Source: Glaesserella australis
Lineage (GTDB): Bacteria; Pseudomonadota; Gammaproteobacteria; Enterobacterales; Pasteurellaceae
DNA length: 64,000 bases
Reading direction: 5' to 3'
NCBI RefSeq assembly: GCF_003260095.1
Contig: NZ_PTPX01000009.1
Location: 1-64,000, forward strand
In this document: piece after piece, positions 40,006 through 50,611 of the stretch
Numbering within the stretch: the first letter of the stretch is position 1
Layout: every line of letters starts with the position of its first letter
The notes under the pieces: generated by a model
Databases searched by the model: none
The model's input: only the letters and a program-made list of their open reading frames with translations
Told to the model about the DNA's origin: nothing
Program-made: the position numbers and the translations under genes

Positions 40006-41298
40006 TTACCCACAAATCTTCCCAAACTCTTCAAAATAGGTCGGGAAGGTTTTGGCGGTACATTTTGGATCTAAAATCGTCACCGGCGTATTTGAAAGAG
40101 CAACGAGTGAGAAACACATTGCCATTCGATGATCGTTGTAGGTCGCAATTTCAGCATGTTGGAATTGGTCTAATGCAAGCGGTTGGATTCGGATAAAATC
40201 TTCCCCTTCTTCCACTTCAGCACCGACTTTGCGTAACTCGGTTGCCATCGCTGTTAATCGGTCGGTCTCTTTCACTCGCCAGTTGTAGATATTACGAATC
40301 ACGGTTTCACCTTCGGCAAAAAGGGCTGTGGTGGCAATGGTCATGGCTGCATCTGGAATATGGTTCATATCCATATCAATGCCTTTAAGTTCGCCCTGCT
40401 CTGCTTGGATAAAATCGTCACCCCAAGTGATTTTTGCGCCCATTTTTTCGAGTACGTCAGCAAACAAGCGGTCACCTTGAATCGAATTTTTACCAATGCC
40501 TGTGACTTTGACTTTCCCTTTAATTGCCCCTGTGGCTAAGAAATAAGAGGCTGAAGAAGCATCGCCTTCCACCAAATATTTTTGTGGTGAAACATAGCGT
40601 TGATTACCTTTAACAAAGAAAGTTTGATAATTTGTGTGAGACACTGTCACGCCAAAATCTTTCATCATCGCAAGGGTGATGTCGATATAAGGTTTAGAAA
40701 CCAATTCACCGATAATCTCGATTTCCATATCATCCGATGCCAAGGGTGCAGACATCAACAATGCGGTGAGAAACTGAGACGAAATCGAGCCGTCAATTTG
40801 AATTTTGCCACCCTGAATCCCTGTATTGCGAATAGCAATCGGCGGATAGCCTTCATTTTCAAGATATTGAACCGAAGCACCCGCTTGACGTAACGCATCA
40901 ACCAAATGCTTAATCGGACGCTCTTTCATACGTGGCTCGCCCGTTAAAATCACTTCCGCTTCTTGTTTGCCTTTTAAGCAAAGTGCCGCCGTGAGTGGAC
41001 GCATTGCAGTGCCCGCATTGCCTAAAAAGAGCGACAAGCCATTTTGCCACTGAAATGCACCGCCAACGCCTTCTACAGTGCAAACGGTTTTATCTTCTGA
41101 AAGTTGGTAATTTACGCCTAATGCTTTTAACGCATTGAGCATATGGCGAATATCATCGCTATCGAGCAAGTTTGTCACTTGCGTTGTGCCTTGTGCGAGA
41201 GCCGCTAATAATAAAGCACGATTTGATAGGCTTTTTGAGCCAGGTAAATTGATTTCACCTTCGACACGGGTGATAGGTTGTAATGTCAGTTTTTCCAT
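40006..41298 (-). CDS. aroA: 3-phosphoshikimate 1-carboxyvinyltransferase (EPSP synthase)
   Basis: AroA joins shikimate-3-phosphate and phosphoenolpyruvate in the chorismate pathway. The 430-residue protein shows [18 protein letters not shown] near the N-terminus and [13 protein letters not shown], both substrate-binding signatures, plus EPRMKERPI. The frame extends to a TTG at 41319, but the ATG at 41298 gives the family length. The motifs are those of the class I, glyphosate-sensitive type. It is not next to serC here. Confidence 0.95.
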   Translation of the reverse strand: MEKLTLQPITRVEGEINLPGSKSLSNRALLLAALAQGTTQVTNLLDSDDIRHMLNALKALGVNYQLSEDKTVCTVEGVGGAFQWQNGLSLFLGNAGTAMRPLTAALCLKGKQEAEVILTGEPRMKERPIKHLVDALRQAGASVQYLENEGYPPIAIRNTGIQGGKIQIDGSISSQFLTALLMSAPLASDDMEIEIIGELVSKPYIDITLAMMKDFGVTVSHTNYQTFFVKGNQRYVSPQKYLVEGDASSASYFLATGAIKGKVKVTGIGKNSIQGDRLFADVLEKMGAKITWGDDFIQAEQGELKGIDMDMNHIPDAAMTIATTALFAEGETVIRNIYNWRVKETDRLTAMATELRKVGAEVEEGEDFIRIQPLALDQFQHAEIATYNDHRMAMCFSLVALSNTPVTILDPKCTAKTFPTYFEEFGKICG

Positions 41299-41542
41299 GT
41301 TGTGTCCGAAAATTTGCAAAAAAGCGGCAAATCTTACCGCTTGTTATGGTTATATAAAGCGTGAAAGCAGTTTAGCGGTTGAATTTAAAATTACAATGGG
41401 TTTCTACTATTTTCTAATGAAATATAAAACCACGCCCACAAAGTGAATATAAATTCATTTATATTGCATAATTATTAAAACCAAACTTGCATTTAAATGA
41501 TTTTATGCATAAACTGCTGAAAAATTAACATGAGAAGATTGT

Positions 41543-42484
41543 ATGACCAAATATAAAATTTTTGTTGATGGCGCAGTAGGTACAACGGGATTGCGTATTC
41601 ACGAACGTTTATCCACTCAAACAGACATTGAATTGTTAGAACTGCCCGAGCATCAGCGTAAAGATTTGACTGCACGTTTAGATAAAATAGCAGAAGCAGA
41701 TCTTACGCTACTCTGTTTGCCTGATGATGCAGCAAAAGAGATTATTGCTCTTGCGCCTAAAGAGAGCAAAATTTGTGATACCTCAACGGCCCATCGCACT
41801 CAATCCGATTGGGTTTATGGCTTTGCAGAACTCACTTCTCAAACAGAAAAAATTGCGCAAGCGAATCGAGTTGCCGTACCAGGTTGCCATGCCACTGGGT
41901 TTATTTCTCTCGTCCGCCCATTAATTGAAAAAGGGGCATTAAGTGCAGATTATCCACTCATTTGCCATTCACTCACAGGCTACTCGGGTGGTGGAAAAGC
42001 CATGATCGCGGATTATCAACAGGCTGAACGTAGCGCTGATTTTGATGCGCCTCGTATGTATGGATTGAATTTAAACCATAAACATCTACCTGAAATGATG
42101 GCAGTAACAGGTAGCTCAACTGCTCCGATTTTCACGCCTGTGGTTGCCGATTATTATAGCGGTATGCTCGTTACTGTGCCGTTGCCAATGACGGCAATCC
42201 ATGCTGAATATGCCTCAGGTGAAAAAATTACACAGCTATTATCCGCTTATTACCAAGGTAAAAAATTAGTCAATGTACATCAGCTTAATACAATGCCAAC
42301 GCCAATGATGGCAGCAAACCAACTTTCAGGCAAAGATAATCTTGAGATCTTTGTTTATGCTAATTCAACCCAAATTGTGCTTATGGCACTGTTTGATAAT
42401 TTAGGCAAAGGATCTTCAGGGGCGGCTGTTCAATGTATGAATATCATGCTTGGACGTGATGAAACAGCGGGCTTAACCATTTAA
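41543..42484 (+). CDS. argC: N-acetyl-gamma-glutamyl-phosphate reductase, type 2
   Basis: ArgC reduces N-acetylglutamyl phosphate to the semialdehyde in arginine synthesis. At 313 residues it is the short type 2 form, with KIFVDGAVGTTGLRIHERL for NADP binding and the catalytic cysteine in VAVPGCHATGF. Type 2 ArgC differs clearly from the 330-residue enteric form and is best known from alphaproteobacteria. It is the first gene of argC-argJ-argB-argD, with spacings of 21 nt and less. The 244-nt gap upstream holds an uptake signal and no clear ARG box. Confidence 0.92.
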   Translation: MTKYKIFVDGAVGTTGLRIHERLSTQTDIELLELPEHQRKDLTARLDKIAEADLTLLCLPDDAAKEIIALAPKESKICDTSTAHRTQSDWVYGFAELTSQTEKIAQANRVAVPGCHATGFISLVRPLIEKGALSADYPLICHSLTGYSGGGKAMIADYQQAERSADFDAPRMYGLNLNHKHLPEMMAVTGSSTAPIFTPVVADYYSGMLVTVPLPMTAIHAEYASGEKITQLLSAYYQGKKLVNVHQLNTMPTPMMAANQLSGKDNLEIFVYANSTQIVLMALFDNLGKGSSGAAVQCMNIMLGRDETAGLTI

Positions 42485-42505
42485 AAAAATATAAGGAAAA
42501 GAGAA

Positions 42506-43726
42506 ATGAACACAACAGCAATTTTAGGCGGCGTGACCGCACCACAAGGGTTTAAAGCAAGCGGAATTCATTGCGGTATTCGTAAAAATAAAGAAAAGTT
42601 AGATTTAGCCTTACTTGTCAGTGATGTACCTTGTGCCACAGCCGCTGTTTATACACAAAATAAAGTCAAAGGCGCACCTATTTTAGTGACCAAAGCGAAT
42701 ATCGCCGACGGCTATAGCCAAGCGATGATGTGTAATAGTGGCAATGCCAACACTTGTAACCCAAACGGTATTGAACTTGCTGAGAAATGTTGTGAAATGG
42801 TTGCAACTGCGTTGAATTTAAAAGCAAGTGATATTGTGATTGCATCAACAGGGGTAATCGGTCAGCCGCTCCCGTTAGAACCGTTTGAACAAGGCATTCC
42901 AAAAGCCGTCGCAAGTTTAAGCTATCAAGGTGGTACACAAGCGGCAGAAGCGATTATGACCACCGATACTCGCCTTAAAGAGTATGCCGTCGCCTTTGAA
43001 TTAGGCGGGAAAACTTGTCATATGGGCATCATGACCAAAGGCAGTGGTATGATCAATCCAAATATGGCAACCATGCTGACCTTTATTACTACAGATGTGG
43101 CGATCAGTCCTGAGATGCTTAATCTTGCCTTGAAAAAAGAGATTAAACAGACTATCAATCAAATCAACGTCGATGGCGATACTTCGACTAACGATATGGC
43201 AAGCATTATGGCAAACGGCTTAGCGGGTAATACGCCTATCACGCAAACAGGGGCTGATTTCGATCTGTTCTGCCAAGTGTTAAATCATGTCTGTATTTGG
43301 GCTTGTCGCCAAATTGCCTTTGACGGCGAAGGCGCAACCAAATTATTAGAATGTACCGTCACTAACGCTCGTACTGAAGATGTCGCCCTTGCGGTATCAA
43401 AAAGTATTATTTCAAGCGACTTATTTAAATCTGCTATGTTTGGCGAAGATGCAAACTGGGGGCGTGTGCTTTGTGCGATTGGCTATACCGAAGGCGACTT
43501 CTCTATTGATGGCGTATCGTTAAAATTAAAGAGTGAAAAAGGCGAAGTACTTGTCTGTCAAAACGCCATGTATCACCCATTTAGTGAAGAGAAAGCGGCA
43601 GAAGTATTAAGCGCACCGCACATTGAAATTTTAGTTGATATGAATGATGGCACAGCCAATGCACAGGCTTGGGGCTGCGATCTCACTTATGAATATGTCA
43701 AAATCAACGGCGATTATCGTAGTTAG
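42506..43726 (+). CDS. argJ: Bifunctional glutamate N-acetyltransferase / ornithine acetyltransferase
   Basis: ArgJ recycles the acetyl group from acetylornithine to glutamate, giving the cyclic arginine pathway, and may also acetylate glutamate from acetyl-CoA. The 406-residue precursor has the self-cleavage site within MATMLTFITTDV, where the threonine becomes the nucleophile of the beta chain. MGIMTKGSGMINPN just upstream is also typical. AAGGA precedes the ATG. It lies between argC and argB. Confidence 0.95.
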   Translation: MNTTAILGGVTAPQGFKASGIHCGIRKNKEKLDLALLVSDVPCATAAVYTQNKVKGAPILVTKANIADGYSQAMMCNSGNANTCNPNGIELAEKCCEMVATALNLKASDIVIASTGVIGQPLPLEPFEQGIPKAVASLSYQGGTQAAEAIMTTDTRLKEYAVAFELGGKTCHMGIMTKGSGMINPNMATMLTFITTDVAISPEMLNLALKKEIKQTINQINVDGDTSTNDMASIMANGLAGNTPITQTGADFDLFCQVLNHVCIWACRQIAFDGEGATKLLECTVTNARTEDVALAVSKSIISSDLFKSAMFGEDANWGRVLCAIGYTEGDFSIDGVSLKLKSEKGEVLVCQNAMYHPFSEEKAAEVLSAPHIEILVDMNDGTANAQAWGCDLTYEYVKINGDYRS

Positions 43727-43782
43727 TGATTAAAAACAAGCGGTCAGATTTCAATAAAAATTTGCAAACACAGGAAAATAAA

Positions 43783-44646
43783 ATGAAACCATCCCAAGTA
43801 CATTTACTCTCAGAAGTGATGGAACAAGCGCATCCCTATATAAAAAAATATCAAGATAAAATTATCGTGGTGAAATATGGCGGTAATGCCATGATTAATG
43901 AAGAGCTCAAAATGGCTGTTATGCAAGATTTGTTGTTGCTTAATCAAATCGGCATTAAAGTTGTGCTTGTTCATGGCGGTGGTCCTGAAATTTCACAAGG
44001 ATTAAAGTTAATAGGCAAAGAGAGCAAATTTATCAATGGCTTACGAGTAACGGATAAAGAAACCATAGAAATTGTGCAACAAATGTTAGCGGGCAAGATA
44101 AACAAAAGCCTTGTTGCATTGCTTAAAGGCAAAGGCATTGGCTTGTGCGGTATTGATGGACAAATGTTGCTTTGTGAGCCGATCAATGAAGAACTTGGGT
44201 TTGTTGGAGCAGTAAAACAAGTGAATACCAAACTACTTGATTTTGCTTTAAATTCAGGCTTAATCCCTGTGATTGCGACAGTGGGTGTTGATGAACAAGG
44301 CACTGCCTACAATGTTAATGCGGATACGGCTGCAAGTAAAATTGCCATAGCCCTTGGTGCAGAGAAATTGGTGAGTATGACCGATATTGTCGGTGTGCTA
44401 AAAGATCGCTTTGATGATACTACTCTCATTCCACAAATTGAGATTTCAGAAGTTAATGCGTTAGTCGAACAAGGTATTATCACAGACGGTATGATCCCGA
44501 AGATCGAGTGTTGCATTGACTGTGTGCGTGAAGGGGTAAAATCTGCTTCTATTATTGATGGACGTGTACCCCACGCTTTATTGATTGAAACCTTTACCTC
44601 ACAAGGCAATGGAACGCTGTTTTATAAAAGGAAAAATGATGAATAG
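43783..44646 (+). CDS. argB: Acetylglutamate kinase
   Basis: ArgB phosphorylates N-acetylglutamate. The 287-residue protein has KYGGNAM, VLVHGGGPEIS and the VNADTAASKIA region of the amino-acid kinase fold. The frame is open from 43726, but the upstream stretch contains an uptake signal; the ATG at 43783 follows AGGA and gives the family N-terminus. The length and extended N-terminal helix are of the long, arginine-sensitive type found in cyclic pathways, which agrees with argJ. Confidence 0.93.
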   Translation: MKPSQVHLLSEVMEQAHPYIKKYQDKIIVVKYGGNAMINEELKMAVMQDLLLLNQIGIKVVLVHGGGPEISQGLKLIGKESKFINGLRVTDKETIEIVQQMLAGKINKSLVALLKGKGIGLCGIDGQMLLCEPINEELGFVGAVKQVNTKLLDFALNSGLIPVIATVGVDEQGTAYNVNADTAASKIAIALGAEKLVSMTDIVGVLKDRFDDTTLIPQIEISEVNALVEQGIITDGMIPKIECCIDCVREGVKSASIIDGRVPHALLIETFTSQGNGTLFYKRKNDE

Positions 44647-45820
44647 CCAACAAATTAAAACATTAGATAGTCAACATATCGCTCAAACCTATGGACGTTT
44701 TGATCTTGCGCTTTCTCATGGCAAGGGCTGTGTTGTATGGGATTTTGAAGGAAAACAGTACCTTGATTTTACCAGCGGCATTGGCACAAACAGTTTAGGT
44801 TGGGCTGATGAAAATTGGCTTGCAGCGGTCACGGAACAAGCTGGTAAGCTGCAACACGTTTCCAATCTCTTTTTTAGTGAGCCATCTGCAAAACTTGCAG
44901 CAAAACTGACCGCTTGTTCAGGCTTAAAACGTGCGTTTTTTTGCAATAGCGGTGCAGAAGCAAACGAAGGAGCAATTAAAACGGCTCGTAAATATAGCTT
45001 TGATAAATATGGCAAAGGGCGTTCAACCATCATTAGCCTACAAAACTCTTTCCATGGTCGGACAATCTCTACCCTTTCTGCTACAGGGCAAGATACTTTC
45101 CATCAATTCTTTTTTCCTTTTACAGAAGGTTTTGAACATCTTCCCGCTAACGATATTCAAACGTTGACTCAACGTTTAGATCAAACAGATGTCTGTGCGA
45201 TTATGGTTGAGATTGTGCAAGGTGAAGGTGGCATTTTTACCTTAGAAACAGATTATCTCAACGCCTTGCAACAACTTTGTACTGAAAAAGATATATTACT
45301 AATTATTGATGAAGTACAAACAGGTATTGGGCGTACAGGGAAATTTTTCGCCTTCCAACACTTTGATTTACAACCTGATATTGTCACCCTTGCTAAAGGC
45401 TTAGGCGGTGGCCTACCGATTGGTGCTGTGCTGTTTGGCGAAAAATGTCAGCATACGCTAGGCAAAAGCGATCACGGTTCGACTTTTGGTGGAAACCCCG
45501 TTTGTTGTGCCTCTGCCAATGCTGTGCTCGATAAACTCACCCCTGAATTTTTAGCCGACGTACAAACCAAAGCAGCCAAACTTCACACTGCCCTACTTAA
45601 TTTACCCAAAGTCAAAAGTGTCAGTGGGTTAGGTTTAATGATCGGTGTTGAATTTGAAGAAGGAATTGTGGCGAGCGATATCGTCAATAAAGGCATTCAA
45701 AAAGGGATTTTAACCTTAACCGCAAAGCATAAATTGCGTTTATTACCGCCTTTGATCATTAGCGATGCACAGATAAATGAAGGCATTACAATATTAAAAG
45801 ATATTCTTCAAGAACTTTAA
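44639..45820 (+). CDS. argD: Acetylornithine aminotransferase
   Basis: ArgD is a PLP class III aminotransferase that converts N-acetylglutamate semialdehyde to acetylornithine. The 393-residue protein has FCNSGAEANEGAIKTARKY, IIDEVQTGIGRTGKFFA and the PLP-lysine in TLAKGLGGGLPIGA. The start overlaps the end of argB by eight bases; of two adjacent ATGs (44636, 44639) the second is better spaced from AAAGG. It is the last gene of argCJBD and is followed by a terminator. Confidence 0.94.
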   Translation: MNSQQIKTLDSQHIAQTYGRFDLALSHGKGCVVWDFEGKQYLDFTSGIGTNSLGWADENWLAAVTEQAGKLQHVSNLFFSEPSAKLAAKLTACSGLKRAFFCNSGAEANEGAIKTARKYSFDKYGKGRSTIISLQNSFHGRTISTLSATGQDTFHQFFFPFTEGFEHLPANDIQTLTQRLDQTDVCAIMVEIVQGEGGIFTLETDYLNALQQLCTEKDILLIIDEVQTGIGRTGKFFAFQHFDLQPDIVTLAKGLGGGLPIGAVLFGEKCQHTLGKSDHGSTFGGNPVCCASANAVLDKLTPEFLADVQTKAAKLHTALLNLPKVKSVSGLGLMIGVEFEEGIVASDIVNKGIQKGILTLTAKHKLRLLPPLIISDAQINEGITILKDILQEL

Positions 45821-45831
45821 TATTTAATTCT

Positions 45832-45870
45832 ATAGAGAAAATGAAATCTCATTTTCTCTATTCTTTATAT
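45832..45870 (+). terminator. Terminator downstream of argD
   Basis: ATAGAGAAAATGA / TCATTTTCTCTAT around AATC forms a 13-bp stem followed by a T-rich run. Confidence 0.78.
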
Positions 45871-46053
45871 AAATTAATTTCCATTCATATCATTCAAACA
45901 ATTTACTTTTAAACATAAAACTTACATTAAATTACAAATAAGCATTTCATCATATAAAATGATAATTTATTCCACTCCACAAGAATTTATCATCCTTCTC
46001 ATACTAAAATAACGTTTTGATTTATAAGAATAAAAAACCTACTTAGAATATTT

Positions 46054-46124
46054 ATGATTTACATCAAAATTATCAGTTGTTTTGTAAATCTAATTTTAAT
46101 AGAATGCCATGCAAACGTTTATTT
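46054..46124. promoter_or_regulatory. Candidate regulatory region of the glg operon
   Basis: Two sites precede glgB. ATGATTTACATCAA at 46054-46067 matches the FNR box with one mismatch. ATGCAAACGTTTATTT at 46109-46124 matches the PurR box ANGCAANCGNTTNCNT with one mismatch and has the central CAAACGTTT typical of LacI/GalR-family operators. It is 40 nt before the glgB start. Which regulator binds cannot be told from sequence. The rest of the 343-nt gap is AT-rich. Confidence 0.45.
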
Positions 46125-46163
46125 CAGCATTTCCATTTACTGTAGTGTAGCCAAGGAGAGCAG

Positions 46164-48467
46164 ATGAAAGACCAAGCACTAAATATTAACTTGATTAAGC
46201 AAGACAAAACCTTTATTGAACAGCTCGCTAACGGTTGCTGTAAAGATCCATTTGCTTTTTTAGGCGTTCACCAAATTGATGACGGTATTATTATTCGTGC
46301 CTATTTACCTGAAGCGTTACAAGTTTCTGTTATTGATGAAAATAGTGAACCAATAGCTGAAATGCAACAAGTTGACGATCGTGGCTTTTTTGTTGCGAAT
46401 TTAATTGGTAAAAAAACCGACCTTTCCTACCGCTTGCTTGTGCGTTATGCCCATACCGAAATCGATATCGAAGATCCTTACCGCTTTCAATCCCATTTCT
46501 CTGACTTTGACAACTGGTTGCTTTCCGAAGGAACTCACGTCCGTCCTTATGAACGATTAGGGGCTCATCTTGTTACCCAAAATGAAGTGGGCGGTATTCA
46601 CTTTAGCCTTTGGGCACCAAACGCTCGCCGTGTTTCTGTTGTAGGTGATTTCAACTACTGGGACGGTCGCCGCCATTCAATGCGTTTTCATCAAACGAGC
46701 GGTATTTGGGATATTTTCATTCCGAACATTCCAAAAGGCACACTCTATAAATTCGAGATTTTAGATAAAAACGGGCAAATCCGTTTGAAATCAGACCCTT
46801 ATGCTTTTTCAGCACAATTCCGCCCTGATACCGCTTCTGTGGCATCTGGTTTACCTGCGATTGTGGAAAGTGACGAAAAACGCCGTAGAGCAAACGATCC
46901 AGACCAACCGATTTCTGTCTATGAAGTGCATTTAGGCTCTTGGAGACGCAATTTAGAAAACAATTACTGGCTCAATTATGAAGAAATTGCTAATGAACTC
47001 ATTCCTTATGTGAAAGAGATGGGCTTTACCCATATTGAGTTATTGCCAGTTACCGAATTTCCGTTCGATGGCTCTTGGGGCTATCAGCCAACGGGAATTT
47101 ATGCCCCAACAAGTCGCTTTGGCTCCCCTGAGGGTTTGCGTACCTTGATTAGCAAAGCTCACGAAGCAGGCATTAATGTGATTTTAGACTGGGTAGTCGG
47201 ACATTTCCCAACGGACGAACACGGTTTGGCTTACTTAGACGGCACACACCTTTACGAACATTCCGATCCAAAAGAGAGCTATCATCAAGACTGGAATACC
47301 TTGATTTTCAACTACGGTCGCCACGAAGTACGCAACTATTTAACAGGCAATGCACTTTACTGGATTGAGCGTTTCGGCATTGATGCCTTGCGTGTCGATG
47401 CGGTTGCATCAATGATTTACCGTGATTACTCTCGTAAAGATGGCGAATGGATCCCAAATCGTTACGGCGGTCGTGAAAATTTAGAAGCCTTAGATTTCTT
47501 GCGTGCAACGAATGATATGTTGGCAAAAGAGGGCAAAACAGGTATCACGATTGCAGAAGAGTCCACGTCTTTTGCAGGCATTACACACCCAACGGAAAAT
47601 CACGGCTTAGGCTTTGATTATAAATGGAATATGGGGTGGATGAACGATACCTTACGCTATATGAAAACCGATCCGATTTACCGCAAATATCATCACGATT
47701 TGATGACTTTCGGAATGATCTATCAATATAGCGAAAAATTTATGCTACCGCTTTCACACGATGAAGTAGTACACGGTAAATGTTCACTACTTGGCAAAAT
47801 GCCGGGCGACTGCTGGCAACAGTTTGCCAACCTGCGTGCTTATTATGGCTATATGTGGGGTTATCCGGGTAAAAAATTGCTCTTTATGGGTAACGAATTT
47901 GCTCAAGGGCGTGAGTGGAATTATCAAGAGAGCCTTGACTGGTTCTTGCTCAACGATGAACACGGCGGTTGGCATAAAGGTATGCTCAACTGGGTGCGCG
48001 ATTTAAACCGCATTTACCGCCAATACCCTGCCCTTTATCAGCAAGATTACGATCCTGCTGGCTTTGAGTGGTTGGTGGTGGACGATGCAGAGCAATCGGT
48101 CTTTGCCTTTGAACGTAAGGCGAAAGACGGATCAAGTGTGATTGTGGTGAGTAACTTCACTCCGATCCCACGAGATAACTATCGCTTTGGAGTTCACGAA
48201 GATGCGATCTACAAAGAGATTTTGAACTCCGACTCTGCCTACTATATGGGTAGCAATTTGGGTAACTTCGGTGAAATCAGTTGCGAAGAAATCGAGTCTC
48301 ACGGCAAACCGTTCTCTATTTCGCTCACAATCCCACCGCTTGCCACGATTTTTATCGTGAAAGAAGCTAAACCACAAGCGGTTAAAAAAGCGAAAAAATC
48401 TGCGAAAAAGGTAGAGCCGAAAGCAGACGTTGTTAAGGCAACAAAACCAAAAAGTAAAAAGAAATAA
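46164..48467 (+). CDS. glgB: 1,4-alpha-glucan branching enzyme
   Basis: GlgB makes the alpha-1,6 branches of glycogen. The 767-residue protein has N-terminal carbohydrate-binding domains, the GH13 barrel with nucleophile region [16 protein letters not shown], acid/base region TIAEESTSF and the transition-state region [10 protein letters not shown], and an all-beta C-terminal domain. It is about 35-40 residues longer than E. coli GlgB; the extra tail (from about 730) is almost all Lys, Ala, Val and Pro and contains an uptake signal in its DNA. AAGGAGA precedes the ATG. It is first of glgBXCA. Confidence 0.95.
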   Translation: MKDQALNINLIKQDKTFIEQLANGCCKDPFAFLGVHQIDDGIIIRAYLPEALQVSVIDENSEPIAEMQQVDDRGFFVANLIGKKTDLSYRLLVRYAHTEIDIEDPYRFQSHFSDFDNWLLSEGTHVRPYERLGAHLVTQNEVGGIHFSLWAPNARRVSVVGDFNYWDGRRHSMRFHQTSGIWDIFIPNIPKGTLYKFEILDKNGQIRLKSDPYAFSAQFRPDTASVASGLPAIVESDEKRRRANDPDQPISVYEVHLGSWRRNLENNYWLNYEEIANELIPYVKEMGFTHIELLPVTEFPFDGSWGYQPTGIYAPTSRFGSPEGLRTLISKAHEAGINVILDWVVGHFPTDEHGLAYLDGTHLYEHSDPKESYHQDWNTLIFNYGRHEVRNYLTGNALYWIERFGIDALRVDAVASMIYRDYSRKDGEWIPNRYGGRENLEALDFLRATNDMLAKEGKTGITIAEESTSFAGITHPTENHGLGFDYKWNMGWMNDTLRYMKTDPIYRKYHHDLMTFGMIYQYSEKFMLPLSHDEVVHGKCSLLGKMPGDCWQQFANLRAYYGYMWGYPGKKLLFMGNEFAQGREWNYQESLDWFLLNDEHGGWHKGMLNWVRDLNRIYRQYPALYQQDYDPAGFEWLVVDDAEQSVFAFERKAKDGSSVIVVSNFTPIPRDNYRFGVHEDAIYKEILNSDSAYYMGSNLGNFGEISCEEIESHGKPFSISLTIPPLATIFIVKEAKPQAVKKAKKSAKKVEPKADVVKATKPKSKKK

Positions 48468-48488
48468 CGTAGGAAATAAATCCGAAAT

Positions 48489-48570
48489 GTAGGGACACAC
48501 TGCGTGTGTCCGACTAATCTCATTTTTACGCAAAAACGATATTTAACGGACACACGCAGTGTGTCCCTAC
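48489..48570. repeat. 82-nt GTAGGG doublet element, copy B
   Basis: Same architecture as copy A at 12954: 24-nt half, 34-nt spacer, exact reverse-complement half. It lies between glgB and glgX inside the operon and ends 26 nt before the glgX start. The strong hairpins could cause partial termination or stabilise upstream mRNA. Confidence 0.88.
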
Positions 48571-48596
48571 AAAAATTATATGTACTAAGGCTGTAT

Positions 48597-50582
48597 ATGA
48601 AGTACCTTGCAGGCAGACCATTTCCATTAGGGAGCCGATTAACTGAAATCAATGGAGAAAAAGGCGTTAATTTCGCACTCTTTTCTCGCCGTGCAAGCGG
48701 TGTGGAACTTGCGATTTTTTGCGATGGAAAAGAAATTCGATTACCGATGATCAAAACCGATGAAATTTGGCATCTGTTTGTGGTCGGGCTAAAAGCTGGG
48801 ACGCAATATGGCTATCGGGTAACAGGACAAGTGAATGAAGAAAAAGGCGATCTGTTTAACCCGAATAAGTTATTGGTGGACCCCTATGCAAACGCCATTA
48901 TTGGCGATCCCGATTTATCGAGTGATGACGCGGTAAAATGGTTTCATTGGAACGATCCAAGAGACAATGCACATCTCGCACCAAAATCCATTGTGGTAGA
49001 ACGCCACTCTTTTGATTGGGAAGGTGACTATAAACCTTTTACACCGTGGTCAGAAACGGTTATTTATGAAACACACGTAAAAGGTTTTAGTAAATTGAAT
49101 CCAGATGTTCCTGAAAAAATTCGGGGAACATTTGCAGGATTAGCACATAAAGCATCTATTGCTCATTTGAAACGTTTAGGTGTAACAGCCATAGAGCTAT
49201 TGCCTATTACCTACCATGTGGATGAGCCACATTTACAAAAAATGGGGTTATCTAATTATTGGGGATACAACGTTTTAGGTCATTTTGCGGTTGATCCCAA
49301 GCTTGCTTATAACCAGGCAGACCCATTAACTGAATTCAAACAGTTGGTTAAAACTCTACATAAAGCAGGGATTGAAGTCATCATGGATGTGGTGTTTAAC
49401 CATACTGCTGAAGCGGGTAAAGATGGGCCGATGTTGTCACAACGTGGTATTGATAACGAAGCGTATTATTGGCTAACCGATAATAGCGAATATTTAAATT
49501 GGACTGGGTGTGGTAATACACTTAATGTCTCCTCCGATGTGGCGGTATTGCGTTGGGTGATAGACTGCTTATGTTATTGGGTAAAAGAGTGTAATGTTGA
49601 TGGATTCCGCTTTGATTTAGGTGCAGTACTTGGTAGAGCACCAACCTTTTCAGAGAAATCAGCATTTTTCACCGCAGTGTATAGTAATTCCAAGCTTTCT
49701 CATGTAAAACTCATCGCAGAACCTTGGGATATTGGTTGGAGTGGATACCAATTAGGTGCATTCCCAAAACCTTTTGCAGAATGGAATGATCGTTACCGTG
49801 ATGATATGCGTCGCTTCTTCTTACAAAGTAGTGGTGAATTAGGCGGATTCGTAAGACGATTTGCAGGTAGCGACGATATTTTTGCGCATAATCGCCAACC
49901 ATTTCACAGTATTAATTTTATCACGGCTCATGACGGGTTTACGCTACAAGATCTCGTCAGTTACAACGAAAAACATAACTGGGCAAATGGTGAAGATAAC
50001 CGTGATGGACACGGTCACAACATTAGCCATAATTTTGGGATTGAAGGAAATACAGAAAATACCGCTATCCTAAAACAACGTGATTTAGCAAAACGTGCAT
50101 TATTGGCTACCCTACTTCTCTCTGGCGGAACACCAATGTTACTTGCAGGTGACGAATTAGGACATACACAACAAGGCAATAATAATAGCTATTGCCAAGA
50201 TAATGAAATTAGTTGGATTGATTGGAAAACAGCAGATCAATCATTAATTGACTATACCGCTAAATTGATTGCGTTACGAAAACAAATTCCATTACTTTCA
50301 CAAGAAAGTAAATGGTGGACAAGCGAATCAGTGCAATGGTTGCGCCCTGATGGTAACGTCATTCAATTTAAGGACTGGCAAGATCACTCTAGCAAAGCTT
50401 TACAAATATTATTAGAAGATAAATGGCTCATTTTAGTGAATGCCAAATCAGCAAAACAACTATTTTTATTACCTAAAGGCAACTGGCAAGTGCTTTTAGG
50501 TGAAAAAGAAACCACTCTAATGACAGATACGCTTGCGGTTACGCTCAATCATATTGAGGTATGCGTACTTCAAAGGAATTAA
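48597..50582 (+). CDS. glgX: Glycogen debranching enzyme
   Basis: GlgX is an isoamylase-type GH13 enzyme that cuts alpha-1,6 branches of phosphorylase-limited glycogen. The 661-residue protein has the CBM48-like N-terminus, the nucleophile region DGFRFDLGAVLGR, the acid region LIAEPWDIG and FITAHDGFTLQDLVSYNEKHNWANGE. The frame is open from 48504 through the doublet repeat, but the ATG at 48597 follows AAGG and starts with the family pattern GRPFPLGS. It is second in glgBXCA. Confidence 0.95.
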   Translation: MKYLAGRPFPLGSRLTEINGEKGVNFALFSRRASGVELAIFCDGKEIRLPMIKTDEIWHLFVVGLKAGTQYGYRVTGQVNEEKGDLFNPNKLLVDPYANAIIGDPDLSSDDAVKWFHWNDPRDNAHLAPKSIVVERHSFDWEGDYKPFTPWSETVIYETHVKGFSKLNPDVPEKIRGTFAGLAHKASIAHLKRLGVTAIELLPITYHVDEPHLQKMGLSNYWGYNVLGHFAVDPKLAYNQADPLTEFKQLVKTLHKAGIEVIMDVVFNHTAEAGKDGPMLSQRGIDNEAYYWLTDNSEYLNWTGCGNTLNVSSDVAVLRWVIDCLCYWVKECNVDGFRFDLGAVLGRAPTFSEKSAFFTAVYSNSKLSHVKLIAEPWDIGWSGYQLGAFPKPFAEWNDRYRDDMRRFFLQSSGELGGFVRRFAGSDDIFAHNRQPFHSINFITAHDGFTLQDLVSYNEKHNWANGEDNRDGHGHNISHNFGIEGNTENTAILKQRDLAKRALLATLLLSGGTPMLLAGDELGHTQQGNNNSYCQDNEISWIDWKTADQSLIDYTAKLIALRKQIPLLSQESKWWTSESVQWLRPDGNVIQFKDWQDHSSKALQILLEDKWLILVNAKSAKQLFLLPKGNWQVLLGEKETTLMTDTLAVTLNHIEVCVLQRN

Positions 50583-50611
50583 TATTCACTATCCTACTTG
50601 GAGATAACAAC

